From: Peptoniphilus mikwangii
GTDB lineage: Bacteria > Bacillota > Clostridia > Tissierellales > Peptoniphilaceae
Length of the DNA: 64,000 nt
Reading direction: 5' to 3'
NCBI RefSeq assembly: GCF_000468535.1
Contig: NZ_AUQY01000005.1
Span: 1 to 64,000 of the forward strand
Shown: positions 37,056 through 47,124 of the stretch, piece after piece
How the letters are laid out: every line of letters begins with the position of its first letter
Numbering within the stretch: position 1 is the first letter of the stretch
Notes under the pieces: generated by a model
What the model saw: only the letters and a program-made list of their open reading frames with translations
Told to the model about the DNA's origin: nothing
Database searches by the model: none
Translations under genes and position numbers: made by a program

Positions 37056-40000
37056 CTAATTTTCTGTATTTGGTGTGAGTTTTTTGTGTAATTTTATAAT
37101 TTCTATGGCCCTTTTTAGCTCATCAAGCGGATATTTCAAGTTGTTCACTGTAAAGCCCGGCTCTGATCCGAGATTAAAGCTAATCTTTTTAAAACTGTCC
37201 GACAATTCGTTTATAAGTTCTAAATTTGGAAGATATGAGAGTTTAAATTCATATTCATCCTTCTTTTGTGTTATGGATTTTACTCCGACTTCTCTTGCCA
37301 TATATCTTATAAGTGAAATATCCATTAAATTTGAAACCTGATATGGTATATCGGAAAATCTGTCTATTAGCTCATCCACTAAATCTGAATAATCATCATC
37401 CGATTCAATAGTAGCAATTTTTTTATAAATTTCTATTCTGTTATTTTCATCTTCTATATAACTTGCAGGAATGTATGAATCAACCTTTACATCTATTGTT
37501 GTATCATCTTCTTCTTTTACTTCTTCCCCTTTCATCTTTGAAAGAGTATCTCTAAGATACTTTATATAAAGGTCATATCCTATTGAATCTATATGTCCGT
37601 GCTGTCTTGAACCGAGTATACTTCCCGAACCTCTTATCTCCAAATCTCTAAGTGCTATTTTATAGCCTGAACCGAATTCTGTAAATTCTTTTATTGATTT
37701 AAGTCTTTTTTGTGCAATTTCCGAGAGTGAAATATCTCTGCCATATGTGAAATATGCATATGCTATCTTATTTGAGCGTCCTATCCTTCCTCTTAACTGA
37801 TAAAGCTGTGAAAGACCCAATCTATTTGCATCTGAAACTATTATAGTATTTGCATTTTGAATATCCATTCCGGTTTCAATTATAGTCGAACACAACAACA
37901 CGTCAAATTCGTGATTTATAAAGGAAATCATTGTATCTTCAAGCAACTGCTCGCTCATTTGACCATGTGCAATATTGAATTTCGCCTCCGGTACAAGATT
38001 TCTAAGTTCAATTAATTTATTTTCTATATTGGCAACCTTATTATATACAAAATAAACCTGTCCTCCTCTTTCGATTTCTTTTAAAATTGCCTCTCTGATC
38101 ATCATGTCATTGTATTCAAGCACATAGGTTTGAACCGGAAATCTCTCTTCCGGCGGTTCCTCTATAACTGACATATCCCTTATTCCCACCATAGACATCT
38201 GTAGCGTTCGCGGAATAGGCGTTGCTGTTAGTGTAAGAGTGTCAACATTTTCTTTTAATATCTTAAGCTTTTCTTTATGCCTTACTCCAAAACGCTGTTC
38301 TTCATCTATCACAAGAAGTCCTAAATCTTTAAATACAACATCCTTTGAGAGTATTCTATGTGTCCCTATTATTATATCTACAAACCCTTTTTTTAAATCT
38401 TCCAGATCTTTCTTCTGTTGCATCTTACTTCTAAATCTACAAAGCAATGCAATTTTTACAGGGAAGTCTTTAAATCTTTCTATCATTGTGTTGTAATGTT
38501 GTTGTGCAAGAATTGTAGTCGGAACTAAAAATGCCACCTGCTTGCCGTCCATTATAGCTTTAAAAGCAGCTCTTATCGCGACTTCCGTCTTTCCATACCC
38601 TACATCCGCACATAAAAGTCTGTCCATAGGCTTGTCACTTTGCATATCATTTTTTATCTCTTCGGAAGATTCAAGTTGTCCTTGTGTTTCTTCATATTCA
38701 AAAGCATCTTCAAATTCTCTTTGCCACTGAGTATCCTCACTAAAGGCAAATCCCTTTACTTCTTGTCGCTTTGCATATAGCTTTATTAAATCTTCCGCCA
38801 TATCCTCAACGCTTTTCTTTGCTTTAGATTTTGTCTTACTCCATTCCAAACTGTTTAATTTATTTACCTTAGGTGCTTTACCTTCCGAACCGACATATTT
38901 ATAAATCAGGTTTAGACTTTCAATCGGTAAAAATAACTTATCTTCACCCTTATATTCAATTACTATATAGTCTTTCTTTACATTTTGAACCTCAAGTCTT
39001 TTTGTTCCAATGTATTTTCCTATTCCATGCGCCTCATGTACTACATAATCTCCAATATTTAAATCTTTAAAATTTATAACTTTATTTTTTTTCTTAGGCT
39101 TTCTTTTTACTTCTTTTAATCCATAAATTTCAGAGTAGTTTATAATTACAAATTTTATATCCGATATTTCAAACCCGTCATGAAGCGTACCTGTTGTTAC
39201 TACTATTTCCGAACTTTTTATCTGTGCATCAAAATGTTCTTCGTATCTTACAGTAAGTCCGAAGTCAATTAAAGTATTGCAAAGTCTTTTTGCCTTATTG
39301 TCATTTCTTGCCAATATTACAACTTTATATCCTCTATAAGTATAATCTTTTAAATCGTCTACAAACAGTTTCATTTTACCTCTGTAATTTGTTATGGACT
39401 TCATTCTAAAATTTACAATTACTCTTGGACTGAATTCCTTTGATTCAACTGTTAGTGTATTTAATGTTATTATGCTTAATTCCTTAATTTTTAAAATTAT
39501 CTTATTCAAATCAAATTGAACTTTTTCATGAGCCTTCAGCGCTTCTCCAAAGTTAATCTGTTCACTCAAATTATCTTTTTGCTCTACTTCAAGTACTCTT
39601 GCTCTATCTATACACCTGTTCGGTTCATCGATTAAAATTATCGGTTGTTCATTATAGTAATCAATTATTGAATTTAATTTTTCTTCTTCAACAAATGGCA
39701 TTATCAAATCCATGTTTGCTATTGTCAAATTTTCCGTCAAACTATTTATATATTTAGAAAATTTTTCATTAAGTCTTTCCCTATAATTTCCGGAAAGTTT
39801 TGATTTTTTTAATTCTGCATTGAGATTTTTTAATATAGTTTGTCTATATTCATCAAGTAGTAAAAAATCACTTACAGGTCCAATTTCTACATCAGTCAAA
39901 TTTTCTATTGATCTTTGAGTTGCTATATCAAAAGAACGTATTGAATCAACTTCAACATCAAACAGTTCTATTCTATATGGACTGATCGGAGTATATATAT

Positions 40001-40541
40001 CTATTATTGCGCCTCTTATTGCAAATTGTCCTACTCCTTCAACTTGTGAACGTCTTTCATATCCCATGGTGATTAAATTTTTTTCAAGCAGTTTTATATC
40101 AAGCTCATCTGAACGTGTTATCTTTAGAATATATTTCTTAAATACTTCTCTATCTGCAATTTTATCTCTAAGCGCTTCTGTTGTTGCTACTAAGACTCTA
40201 TTTCTATTCATGGTAAGATTTTGCATTGCCCTTATTCTAATTTTTATGTTATCAAGGCTCTTTGAATCTCTATCATATAAAAATATTTCTCTTTTAGGAT
40301 ATAAATCACAGTCTTTTATTCCAAGATTTAATAAATCTTCGTATATTTTTCTTGCTTTTAAATTATCAGGAGCTATTATAAGAATCGGCTTTTTTATTTC
40401 ACTCAGTATTGAAAATGCCATATGTCCTATTTGTCCATCCGTTATTCCATAAACTCCGATTGGAGTTATATCGTTTTTTATAGATGACAGTATATCCTTA
40501 AATCCGCTCATATTCTTTACACTGTCTATCAAAAAGTTCAC
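37056..40541 (-). CDS. mfd: Transcription-repair coupling factor
   Basis: A 1161-residue SF2 translocase that removes stalled RNA polymerase and recruits UvrA. UvrB-like N-terminal domains lie at about 1-350. The RNA polymerase interaction (CarD-like) domain is near 490-570 (DLNIGDYVVHEAHGIGKYIG). Motor motifs are ADVGYGKTEVA (Walker A), DEEQ, LTATPIPRTLQMS and QLRGRIGRS. The TRCF C-terminal domain is from about 1010. The start is GTG 40541, after CGAGGTGATAGA. Full length. It follows pth after an attenuator-like hairpin. Confidence 0.97.
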   Translation of the reverse strand: MNFLIDSVKNMSGFKDILSSIKNDITPIGVYGITDGQIGHMAFSILSEIKKPILIIAPDNLKARKIYEDLLNLGIKDCDLYPKREIFLYDRDSKSLDNIKIRIRAMQNLTMNRNRVLVATTEALRDKIADREVFKKYILKITRSDELDIKLLEKNLITMGYERRSQVEGVGQFAIRGAIIDIYTPISPYRIELFDVEVDSIRSFDIATQRSIENLTDVEIGPVSDFLLLDEYRQTILKNLNAELKKSKLSGNYRERLNEKFSKYINSLTENLTIANMDLIMPFVEEEKLNSIIDYYNEQPIILIDEPNRCIDRARVLEVEQKDNLSEQINFGEALKAHEKVQFDLNKIILKIKELSIITLNTLTVESKEFSPRVIVNFRMKSITNYRGKMKLFVDDLKDYTYRGYKVVILARNDNKAKRLCNTLIDFGLTVRYEEHFDAQIKSSEIVVTTGTLHDGFEISDIKFVIINYSEIYGLKEVKRKPKKKNKVINFKDLNIGDYVVHEAHGIGKYIGTKRLEVQNVKKDYIVIEYKGEDKLFLPIESLNLIYKYVGSEGKAPKVNKLNSLEWSKTKSKAKKSVEDMAEDLIKLYAKRQEVKGFAFSEDTQWQREFEDAFEYEETQGQLESSEEIKNDMQSDKPMDRLLCADVGYGKTEVAIRAAFKAIMDGKQVAFLVPTTILAQQHYNTMIERFKDFPVKIALLCRFRSKMQQKKDLEDLKKGFVDIIIGTHRILSKDVVFKDLGLLVIDEEQRFGVRHKEKLKILKENVDTLTLTATPIPRTLQMSMVGIRDMSVIEEPPEERFPVQTYVLEYNDMMIREAILKEIERGGQVYFVYNKVANIENKLIELRNLVPEAKFNIAHGQMSEQLLEDTMISFINHEFDVLLCSTIIETGMDIQNANTIIVSDANRLGLSQLYQLRGRIGRSNKIAYAYFTYGRDISLSEIAQKRLKSIKEFTEFGSGYKIALRDLEIRGSGSILGSRQHGHIDSIGYDLYIKYLRDTLSKMKGEEVKEEDDTTIDVKVDSYIPASYIEDENNRIEIYKKIATIESDDDYSDLVDELIDRFSDIPYQVSNLMDISLIRYMAREVGVKSITQKKDEYEFKLSYLPNLELINELSDSFKKISFNLGSEPGFTVNNLKYPLDELKRAIEIIKLHKKLTPNTEN

Positions 40542-40563
40542 TCTATCACCTCGCTTTAATTTT

Positions 40564-40592
40564 AAAATCGGGAAGATATTCTCCCCGATTTT
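40564..40592 (-). terminator. Terminator/attenuator between pth and mfd
   Basis: AAAATCGGG (40564-40572) pairs with CCCGATTTT (40584-40592), with an 11-base interior that pairs partly (AAGATATTCTC). It starts inside the pth stop codon region, and the mfd ribosome site follows within 12 bases. It may partially uncouple mfd. Confidence 0.7.
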
Positions 40593-41165
40593 TTATTTTG
40601 ACATCTTTTTATTATATTTATTCATGGCAGATTCAATGCCATTTTCAATAATTTCAATAACACTTTGTGCAGCATTTTCTATTGTGTTATTCATCTCCGC
40701 TTGTTCTGATTTGGAAAAACCGCTCAAAACAAAATCTGCTAAATCCTCATTTTGACCTTGTTTCCCAACTCCGATTTTAATTCTCGGAAATTCATCACTT
40801 TGGAGCATATATATTATTGACTTAAGTCCGTTATGTGTCCCTGCAGAACCTTTTTTCTTTATCTTCAAGCTTGAAAATTCTATGTCTATATCATCTACAA
40901 TTACTATTAAATTTTTAGGATTTACCTTGTAAAAATTACATATTTCGTAAATACACTGACCGCTGTTATTCATGTATGTCTGCGGTTTTACTAAATATAC
41001 TTTTTCGCCTGCTATATTTGTCTCTCCTACAAGTCCCTTAAACTTAATTCTGTTTACATTGACATTCAGCTTCCTTGCAAGCTCATCTATTGCTAAAAAT
41101 CCCATATTATGTCTTGTGTTTTCATATTGTCTACCGGGATTTCCAAGACCTGCTACTATATACAA
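40593..41165 (-). CDS. pth: Peptidyl-tRNA hydrolase
   Basis: A 190-residue enzyme that recycles peptidyl-tRNA. The motifs GLGNPGRQYENTRHNMGF (with catalytic His), KPQTYMNNSG, DDIDIEF and SAGTHNGLKSI are conserved. I place the start at TTG 41165: AGGTGAT lies just before it, inside the last codons of prs, and the protein then begins with the usual (L)YIVAGLGNPG. The ATG 27 bases upstream overlaps prs and has no ribosome site. Same operon as glmU and prs. Confidence 0.95.
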   Translation of the reverse strand: MYIVAGLGNPGRQYENTRHNMGFLAIDELARKLNVNVNRIKFKGLVGETNIAGEKVYLVKPQTYMNNSGQCIYEICNFYKVNPKNLIVIVDDIDIEFSSLKIKKKGSAGTHNGLKSIIYMLQSDEFPRIKIGVGKQGQNEDLADFVLSGFSKSEQAEMNNTIENAAQSVIEIIENGIESAMNKYNKKMSK

Positions 41166-41169
41166 TTTA

Positions 41170-42126
41170 TCACCTGTTATCAAACATTTCACTTATTGAA
41201 GTGTTTGAGTTAATTCTTTTAATTGCACTTGCAAATAAAGGAGCAACACTTACCACTTCAAGTTTTTCCACTTTTTGTTCTTCTTTAAGCTCAATAGTAT
41301 CTGTTATTATGAACTTTTCCATCACGCTGCCGCTTAATCTTTCAATAGCCGGGCCTGAAAGTACGCCATGAGTGGCACAACCATATACTTTCTTAGCTCC
41401 CTTCTTTTTTAATGCTTCCGCAGCTTGACATATAGTTCCTGCAGTATCCACAATATCATCAACTAAGATACAATTCTTTCCTTTTATATCTCCTATTATA
41501 TTCATTACCTCAGATACATTCGGTTTCGGTCTTCTCTTCTCAATAATTGCTATCGGCAAATTTAATTCATTTGCAAATTTTCTTGTTCTTGTAACTCCAC
41601 CAAGATCAGGAGATACTACAACAAAATCTTCTTTCTTTACAATATCTTTAAAGTATCTTGCAAGATATGGAATTGCTGTTAAATGGTCAACCGGAATATT
41701 AAAGTATCCTTGAATTTGACCTGCGTGAAGATCCATTGCAACTACTCTGTCAGCACCTGCAACAGTAACCAAATCGGCAACAAGTTTTGATGTAATAGGT
41801 TCTCTTGCTTTTGTCTTTCTGTCTTGTCTTGCATATCCATAATATGGAATAACCGCATTAATTCTACCCGCTGATGCTCTCTTAAGTGCATCGATTAAAA
41901 TTAATATTTCCATCAGGTTATTATTTACAGGATTGGAAGTTGACTGTATTACATACACATCCTTACCTCTTACTGTTTCAGCTATATCGATAGCAATTTC
42001 CCCATCAGAAAAAGTTTTTACTTCACACTTACCTTTTTTAATACCTAATTCATCACATATTCTATCTACAAGACTATGATTAGAATTACCTGTAAATACT
42101 ATAATCTCTCCACCGCATGAATTCAT
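41170..42126 (-). CDS. prs: Ribose-phosphate pyrophosphokinase
   Basis: A 318-residue enzyme making PRPP from ribose-5-phosphate and ATP for nucleotide, His and Trp synthesis. The signatures FSDGEIAIDIAETVRG, MDLHAGQIQGYF, VVSPDLGGVTRTRKFA and the PRPP loop VDDIVDTAGT are all present. Length is standard for class I. Start ATG follows CAGGAGGAA. It sits in the classical glmU-prs-pth order. Confidence 0.97.
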   Translation of the reverse strand: MNSCGGEIIVFTGNSNHSLVDRICDELGIKKGKCEVKTFSDGEIAIDIAETVRGKDVYVIQSTSNPVNNNLMEILILIDALKRASAGRINAVIPYYGYARQDRKTKAREPITSKLVADLVTVAGADRVVAMDLHAGQIQGYFNIPVDHLTAIPYLARYFKDIVKKEDFVVVSPDLGGVTRTRKFANELNLPIAIIEKRRPKPNVSEVMNIIGDIKGKNCILVDDIVDTAGTICQAAEALKKKGAKKVYGCATHGVLSGPAIERLSGSVMEKFIITDTIELKEEQKVEKLEVVSVAPLFASAIKRINSNTSISEMFDNR

Positions 42127-42143
42127 TTTGTTCCTCCTGATTT

Positions 42144-43520
42144 TTACTTTAATCCTTTTTTATCTACCCAACCATCTATGTTAGTCTGCTTTGCACGTTC
42201 AACTGCAAGCTGACCTTCACATACTTTTTTTGTTATAGTCGAACCTGCTGCAACATATCCATAATCTTCAACAATTACAGGTGCGACTAAATTTGCATTT
42301 GAACCTATAAATCCATTGTCTCCTACTATAGTTCTATGTTTATTCTTTCCGTCATAGTTTACAAATACTACTCCACAGCCTATATTTACCTTTTCACCCA
42401 CATCCGCATCTCCTATATATGCAAGATGTCCTGCCTTTGAGCCATTGCCGAATTTTGAATTTTTAACCTCTACAAAATTTCCGATTCTTGCATTTGAACC
42501 AATATTTGCATTAGGTCTTAAATGTGCAAACGGTCCAACTGTAGTATTCTCTCCTACACTCGAACTTTCTATTAAAGCATTATCTATAACTACATTGTCA
42601 GATATTACCGAATCAACTATTCTTGTATTTCCATATATGGTACAATTTTCTCCTATAGTGGTATTTCCTTGAAGTACAGCTCCCGGATAAATTACAGTAT
42701 CTCTTCCGATATTGACAGTAGGTTCTATTATTACTGAATTTGAATCTATCATTGTAACACCATCAAGCATATACTGTTTATTTATTCTCTTCTTCATTAT
42801 ATCTGTACATACGGCAAGTCCGTCTCTTGAATTTACTCCAAGTATTTCACAATTATCTTTTAACTTATATCCGCCTATTCTCTTGTGAGAATTAAATATT
42901 GCAGATACTACATCTGTAAGATATAACTCTCCTTGAGAATTATTTGTGTCTAAAGTTTTTATTGCCTCTTTTAAATCTCCACCATTAAATGCAAATATTC
43001 CCGAATTTATTTCACGAATCAGTTTTTCTTTTTCACTCGCATCTTTTTGCTCTACAATTTTATAAATTTTAGCAGCATCATCTCTTACAATTCGTCCATA
43101 TCCAAACGGATTTTCAAGTTCTGCCGTTAAAATTGTACACGAAAAATTACCTTGCTCATGATATTGTAACAATCCATCCAAGGTTTCAGACTTTATTAAA
43201 GGAGTATCTCCGTTTAAAATCAATACAGTATCTTCATCATCAAAATCATCAAGAGCCTGCATCACTGCATATCCCGTTCCATACGGAAATTCATCTCCCA
43301 CCGGCTGAGTTCTAAATACTATATCTCTTTCATCAAAACACTCTCTTATTTTCTCTTTCCCATGCCCAACTATTACACTTATTTTTTCTACATTTGATTC
43401 TTTTGCACTGTTTATTACATATCCAAGCATTGGAACCCCCAAAATTTTGTGTAGTACCTTGGGCAATTTAGACTTCATTCTTGTCCCCTCACCTGCTGCA
43501 AGGATAACAGAAACTTTCAT
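42144..43520 (-). CDS. glmU: Bifunctional UDP-GlcNAc pyrophosphorylase / glucosamine-1-phosphate acetyltransferase
   Basis: 458 residues. The N-terminal nucleotidyltransferase has LAAGEGTRMKSKLPKVLH (residues 7-24) and NGDTPLI. The C-terminal left-handed beta-helix acetyltransferase starts near 250 (TIGENCTIYGNTRI, GAVLQGNTTIG, then VFVNYDGKNKHRT). It makes UDP-GlcNAc, the substrate of MurA encoded elsewhere in the window. The start at 43520 gives MKVSVILAAG; an upstream GTG has no usable spacing to AGAGG. Confidence 0.96.
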   Translation of the reverse strand: MKVSVILAAGEGTRMKSKLPKVLHKILGVPMLGYVINSAKESNVEKISVIVGHGKEKIRECFDERDIVFRTQPVGDEFPYGTGYAVMQALDDFDDEDTVLILNGDTPLIKSETLDGLLQYHEQGNFSCTILTAELENPFGYGRIVRDDAAKIYKIVEQKDASEKEKLIREINSGIFAFNGGDLKEAIKTLDTNNSQGELYLTDVVSAIFNSHKRIGGYKLKDNCEILGVNSRDGLAVCTDIMKKRINKQYMLDGVTMIDSNSVIIEPTVNIGRDTVIYPGAVLQGNTTIGENCTIYGNTRIVDSVISDNVVIDNALIESSSVGENTTVGPFAHLRPNANIGSNARIGNFVEVKNSKFGNGSKAGHLAYIGDADVGEKVNIGCGVVFVNYDGKNKHRTIVGDNGFIGSNANLVAPVIVEDYGYVAAGSTITKKVCEGQLAVERAKQTNIDGWVDKKGLK

Positions 43521-43654
43521 TAATTTAACCACACCTCTTCTTATCTTCTTACTTTATATTATAACCATCATACAAATTTATCTCAATACAAATATTAAAG
43601 TTATTACTTTTCAAACAATATTATTTTTAAATTAATTTTACAATTAAAAATAAA

Positions 43655-43690
43655 AAAACAAGATTTCAAAATACAAAAATCTTGTTTTTT
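43655..43690. terminator. Bidirectional stem-loop between the 89-residue gene and glmU
   Basis: AAAACAAGATTT (43655-43666) pairs with AAATCTTGTTTT (43677-43688), 12 bp, loop 10. T-runs occur on both strands (TTTTTTATTT and TTTTTTTATTTTT). It ends the minus-strand gene at 43753. Confidence 0.8.
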
Positions 43691-43752
43691 ATTTATTATT
43701 AAAATTTACACCACATTTATTTACATATACTTATCTATTTATGCCTTAACCC

Positions 43753-44022
43753 CTACTTTGGCTCATACAACTCATATATGCCATATATATTCACACCTAA
43801 GCCGACTAACATCTTTATAACTTCAGGAATTTCTTTTATCGTTATATATAGCCTAAGCCCATTATATTTCAGCATTCCCTTTCCGTAATATTTTGACTCC
43901 AAACTGTTAAAATTATCAAGCAATAATTCTCTAACAGTATCCATATTTCCTATCATAAAAAATACTTTATGCTCCGTATCGTCTGTTTGAAAGTCAAATT
44001 GATTTATAAGTAATGTTCTCAT
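43753..44022 (-). CDS. Hypothetical 89-residue protein
   Basis: No recognised family. It is a soluble, mixed alpha/beta sequence opening MRTLLINQFDF and ending LGVNIYGIYELYEPK; the ending looks like a ferredoxin-like or ACT-like fold with a terminal beta strand, but I cannot assign it. The start is the second Met, 9 bases after AGGAG; the first is only 3 bases away. It is followed by a strong terminator and preceded by a 65-base gap, so it appears to be a genuine small gene. It may be cotranscribed with the alpha/beta hydrolase upstream. Confidence 0.6.
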   Translation of the reverse strand: MRTLLINQFDFQTDDTEHKVFFMIGNMDTVRELLLDNFNSLESKYYGKGMLKYNGLRLYITIKEIPEVIKMLVGLGVNIYGIYELYEPK

Positions 44023-44087
44023 AACCATCTTCTCCTATCTGATTTATTCATACCCTAAGAACATCACTTTAAACTATGATAAACTTT

Positions 44088-46193
44088 TTAATCAGAAAAG
44101 CCGATATTATCTATGCTTATTTTTCCGCTTTCTCCTTTAAATATAAAATTCAAATATCTAATCTCATTTAAATTTATTTTGGATTTCGTCTTAAAATCAG
44201 AAATTGGAATTCTTAATGTCTGATAAGATCCGTTATAATCGTATTCATTTGAAATAAACTGAAGCTTTGACTTTTCAACCTTCACCTTAGGATATAACGT
44301 GATATAGTCTGAAATATTTACTTCAGACTCATTACCGTATTTATCCGTTAATCTAATTTTAAAATTCACCTTATTATAAAGTTCAAGTTTTTCTTCGTTT
44401 GCAATATCAACTTGAAGATACTTTTTAACTTTTGGTGCTTTGTCAAATAAGAGTTCATAGTCCCCTGAACCGCTATACCTCAAATTTAAACATGTATCGG
44501 AACTGCTGTTTCCTATTTTCTTATCAGATTCATACAGTGAGTTGAAACCGTTAAATTTTGAAGTTCCGTATTTAAAAGTTGTAAGGTCATAATCTTCTTC
44601 AAAATCACATATGCTTTCAAAAGTATCGTCTGAATACCTTGAATAGTAAAATGTTTTAGGCATCGCATATTTATACGGATTCTTAAATAGACCTCTATCG
44701 TTTATAAAACCAAAACTATTTGCTAAAAATGAATACATATATTCACAGATTATTTCCTGCTGGCTTTCTTCCGAAATCAATGCAGGCGTATTTACAAATA
44801 AACTATATGGAGGATCTGCATCGGCGCTTCCCCATTTTTCATTAAATTGCCCATGATTTGCATATCCTACATATACCGCAGATTTAAAATTATTTGAACC
44901 TTCTGAAAATTTTACATTATTGTATAACACCATACCGTCAAAGCCTTCCACATCTTTGTCGTGACTTCCATGAATTGTAAAAAAATTTACATCTTTCATT
45001 GCAAGATCCTTATTTGACGGATTGTACTGTCCTTCAGTCGGTGCTATTGACGCAACAGCCTTTATATTAAAATTATAGTCAAGTTTATCTCCGTTATCCG
45101 GATTATACTCAAGAACATTAAAATTTTGTGCCGCCACAACCGCTTCTCCACCACGCGAATGTCCTGCTATTGCAACTTGACTTTCATCAATCAAATTATA
45201 ATGCTCTGATTTTGAATCTTTATTTTCCTTTAATATATATTTAATATTTTCAAGCAATAATATTGCTCTTGCATCATTTTCTTTGCCAACTCCATATTTT
45301 AAAAATCCGTTTAGCATATTCATATCAACTGATACTACTATAATACCTCTTCTTGCAAGATACTTTCCGAGATAATCATAACCTAAATAATTTTGCTCTG
45401 TAAATCTATGATTCCCATGAGTTATAAAAAGCACCGGAGAATTTTCCTTATTTTCCGGATACCAAACCTTTCCCTTAATAGGAACTGCTCCAAGACTTCT
45501 ACCAAAATATTTGTCCCTTATCTTTTTAGTTGTTCCGCTATAATTTACATATTTCATAAGTGATACTGTATCTTTAAGGTCCTGACCATATTCATATGAT
45601 GCTGCGGAATAATTTATATTCCCATCAAGTTTTTTTGTCCCCGTTTCTGCTATTTTCATAGCCGAATCAGTCGAAGATTTATTAAAAAACAACAATGTAA
45701 ATACCGAAAATCCTATAAGTACAATTGACGGTACAAGCAGTAAAATTGGAAGCTTTTTTTTATTTAAAACCACTGCTATAAATGATTTAAATAAAATAAA
45801 AATTACTGCCGCAATTATTAACGGAAACATATATATATGCCAATCATCTAAAAATGCATCATAACTTAATTCATCTATAACAAAATATAAAACTGCATAT
45901 AATAAGCTAAATAGTATTATGTTTTTCGTTCCCATTCTCTTAAATATAGTAACTGCAATTTTTATAATAGGAACCAAAACGGATATAACTATATAAAATC
46001 CTACAGTCAGTAAACAAAATGTCAGTATATTAGAAAAACCGTGATCTGCTATATAATAATAAAACTGTGAACTTAAAATTCCCGCTATCATAAATTTTAT
46101 AAATATATTTGCTTTTTCGGTATTACCAAATTTATTCAGTAAAAGATTCTTAAACTTAGAATAAATTTTTATTACTATATTATCTATTTTCAT
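44088..46193 (-). CDS. Membrane-anchored alpha/beta hydrolase with C-terminal beta domain
   Basis: About 701 residues. Six hydrophobic helices fill roughly residues 30-195. An extracytoplasmic alpha/beta hydrolase follows (VLFITHGNHRFTEQNYLGYDYLGKYLA oxyanion region; nucleophile elbow AGHSRGGEA near 350; acid and His near FTIHGSHDKD and GYANHGQFNEKWG). A 150-residue beta-rich C-terminal domain resembles a carbohydrate-binding module. The start is uncertain: ATG 46193 comes directly after the T-run of an upstream terminator and has no ribosome site, and an in-frame TTG 46244 lies inside ricT. The substrate is unknown; a secreted lipase/esterase or polymer-degrading role is possible. Confidence 0.75.
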   Translation of the reverse strand: MKIDNIVIKIYSKFKNLLLNKFGNTEKANIFIKFMIAGILSSQFYYYIADHGFSNILTFCLLTVGFYIVISVLVPIIKIAVTIFKRMGTKNIILFSLLYAVLYFVIDELSYDAFLDDWHIYMFPLIIAAVIFILFKSFIAVVLNKKKLPILLLVPSIVLIGFSVFTLLFFNKSSTDSAMKIAETGTKKLDGNINYSAASYEYGQDLKDTVSLMKYVNYSGTTKKIRDKYFGRSLGAVPIKGKVWYPENKENSPVLFITHGNHRFTEQNYLGYDYLGKYLARRGIIVVSVDMNMLNGFLKYGVGKENDARAILLLENIKYILKENKDSKSEHYNLIDESQVAIAGHSRGGEAVVAAQNFNVLEYNPDNGDKLDYNFNIKAVASIAPTEGQYNPSNKDLAMKDVNFFTIHGSHDKDVEGFDGMVLYNNVKFSEGSNNFKSAVYVGYANHGQFNEKWGSADADPPYSLFVNTPALISEESQQEIICEYMYSFLANSFGFINDRGLFKNPYKYAMPKTFYYSRYSDDTFESICDFEEDYDLTTFKYGTSKFNGFNSLYESDKKIGNSSSDTCLNLRYSGSGDYELLFDKAPKVKKYLQVDIANEEKLELYNKVNFKIRLTDKYGNESEVNISDYITLYPKVKVEKSKLQFISNEYDYNGSYQTLRIPISDFKTKSKINLNEIRYLNFIFKGESGKISIDNIGFSD

Positions 46194-46228
46194 AAAAAAA
46201 GTGAAAAGTGAGATATCCCACCTTTCAC
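46194..46228 (-). terminator. Terminator of the tmk-holB-ricT operon
   Basis: Near-palindrome GTGAAAGGTGGGATATCTCACTTTTCAC on the minus strand (46228-46201), followed by seven T (46200-46194). It begins 3 bases after the ricT stop and ends directly at the ATG of the next gene. Confidence 0.85.
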
Positions 46229-46230
46229 CA

Positions 46231-47124
46231 TCACTCCCTTTCAAGTTCTTTTAATTCTTCAGGTTTAGCCTCTTCTTCATATAGATTTGACGAATAAGTC
46301 TCAAAATCTTTATTGAATTTTCTTGTTCTTTTAACATCATCCATTCCGTAAAGAGCATATTCAGAGCTGTCTCCATCAGTAAATATTACCTTCACTAATT
46401 CCTGAATAGTATAGGACGAAACAACTGTGCCTTTTCCTCTATCAGTTTCAACAATTTCTCCCACTCTTGGAATTTTCCTTAAAATACACTCATATCCGTC
46501 TTGTTCATATTTAAGACAGCACATAAGTCTTCCGCATACTCCCGATATTTTCGTAGGATTTAACGAAAGATTTTAATCTTTTGCCATTTTTATAGACACC
46601 GGTGTAAATTCTGATAAAAATGCGGAACAACAACATGCTCTTCCGCAACATCCAAGTCCTCCAACAGTTTTTGCTTCATCTCTTACTCCAATTTGTCTAA
46701 GTTCTATTCTCGTTCTAAATACAGAAGCTAAGTCCTTAACCAAATCTCTGAAATCAATTCTTCCATCGGCTGTAAAATAAAATAACAACTTTGAATTGTC
46801 AAATGTGTATTCACATCCTGTAAGGTGCATATCGAGATTATGTTTTTGACATTGCTGCTCACAGATTATAAGTGCCTCTTTGGCTTTATTTCTATTGTCA
46901 ATATTCTTACTTTCATCTTCAATAGTTGCAATTCTAATTACAGGTTTAAGTTCAGAAAATATCTCACTCTCATCAATTTGTTTAGATACAACTACTTTGC
47001 CATATTCCAAACCTCTAATAGTTTCAACTATTACATAGTCTGATATTTCGGCTCCGGTTGAATTGGGATCAAAGTAATAAATTTTTCCGGTTTTTTTAAA
47101 CCTGACCCCTACAACATCTATCAT
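46231..47124 (-). pseudogene. ricT: RicT/YaaT (PSP1 domain) gene interrupted by an in-frame TAA
   Basis: One continuous frame from ATG 47124 to the stop at 46231 contains a single internal TAA (46575-46573). The first part (183 residues) ends LGCCGRACCCSAFLSEFTPVSIKMAKD. The second continues NLSLNPTKISGVCGRLMCCLKYEQ, which is the normal uninterrupted PSP1 sequence; the family has Gln at the stop, so CAA became TAA. RicT forms an Fe-S-containing complex with RicA and RicF that acts in RNA processing in Bacillus. Whether it is a true null, read through, or a sequencing error is open. The ATG overlaps the holB stop as TGATG. Confidence 0.88.

Noticed and set aside
33045-46575. Stop-codon reassignment to explain internal stops in tnpW, tnpX and ricT
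   Set aside because: Three different stop codons (TAG, TGA, TAA) are involved, and all three terminate intact genes in the window.
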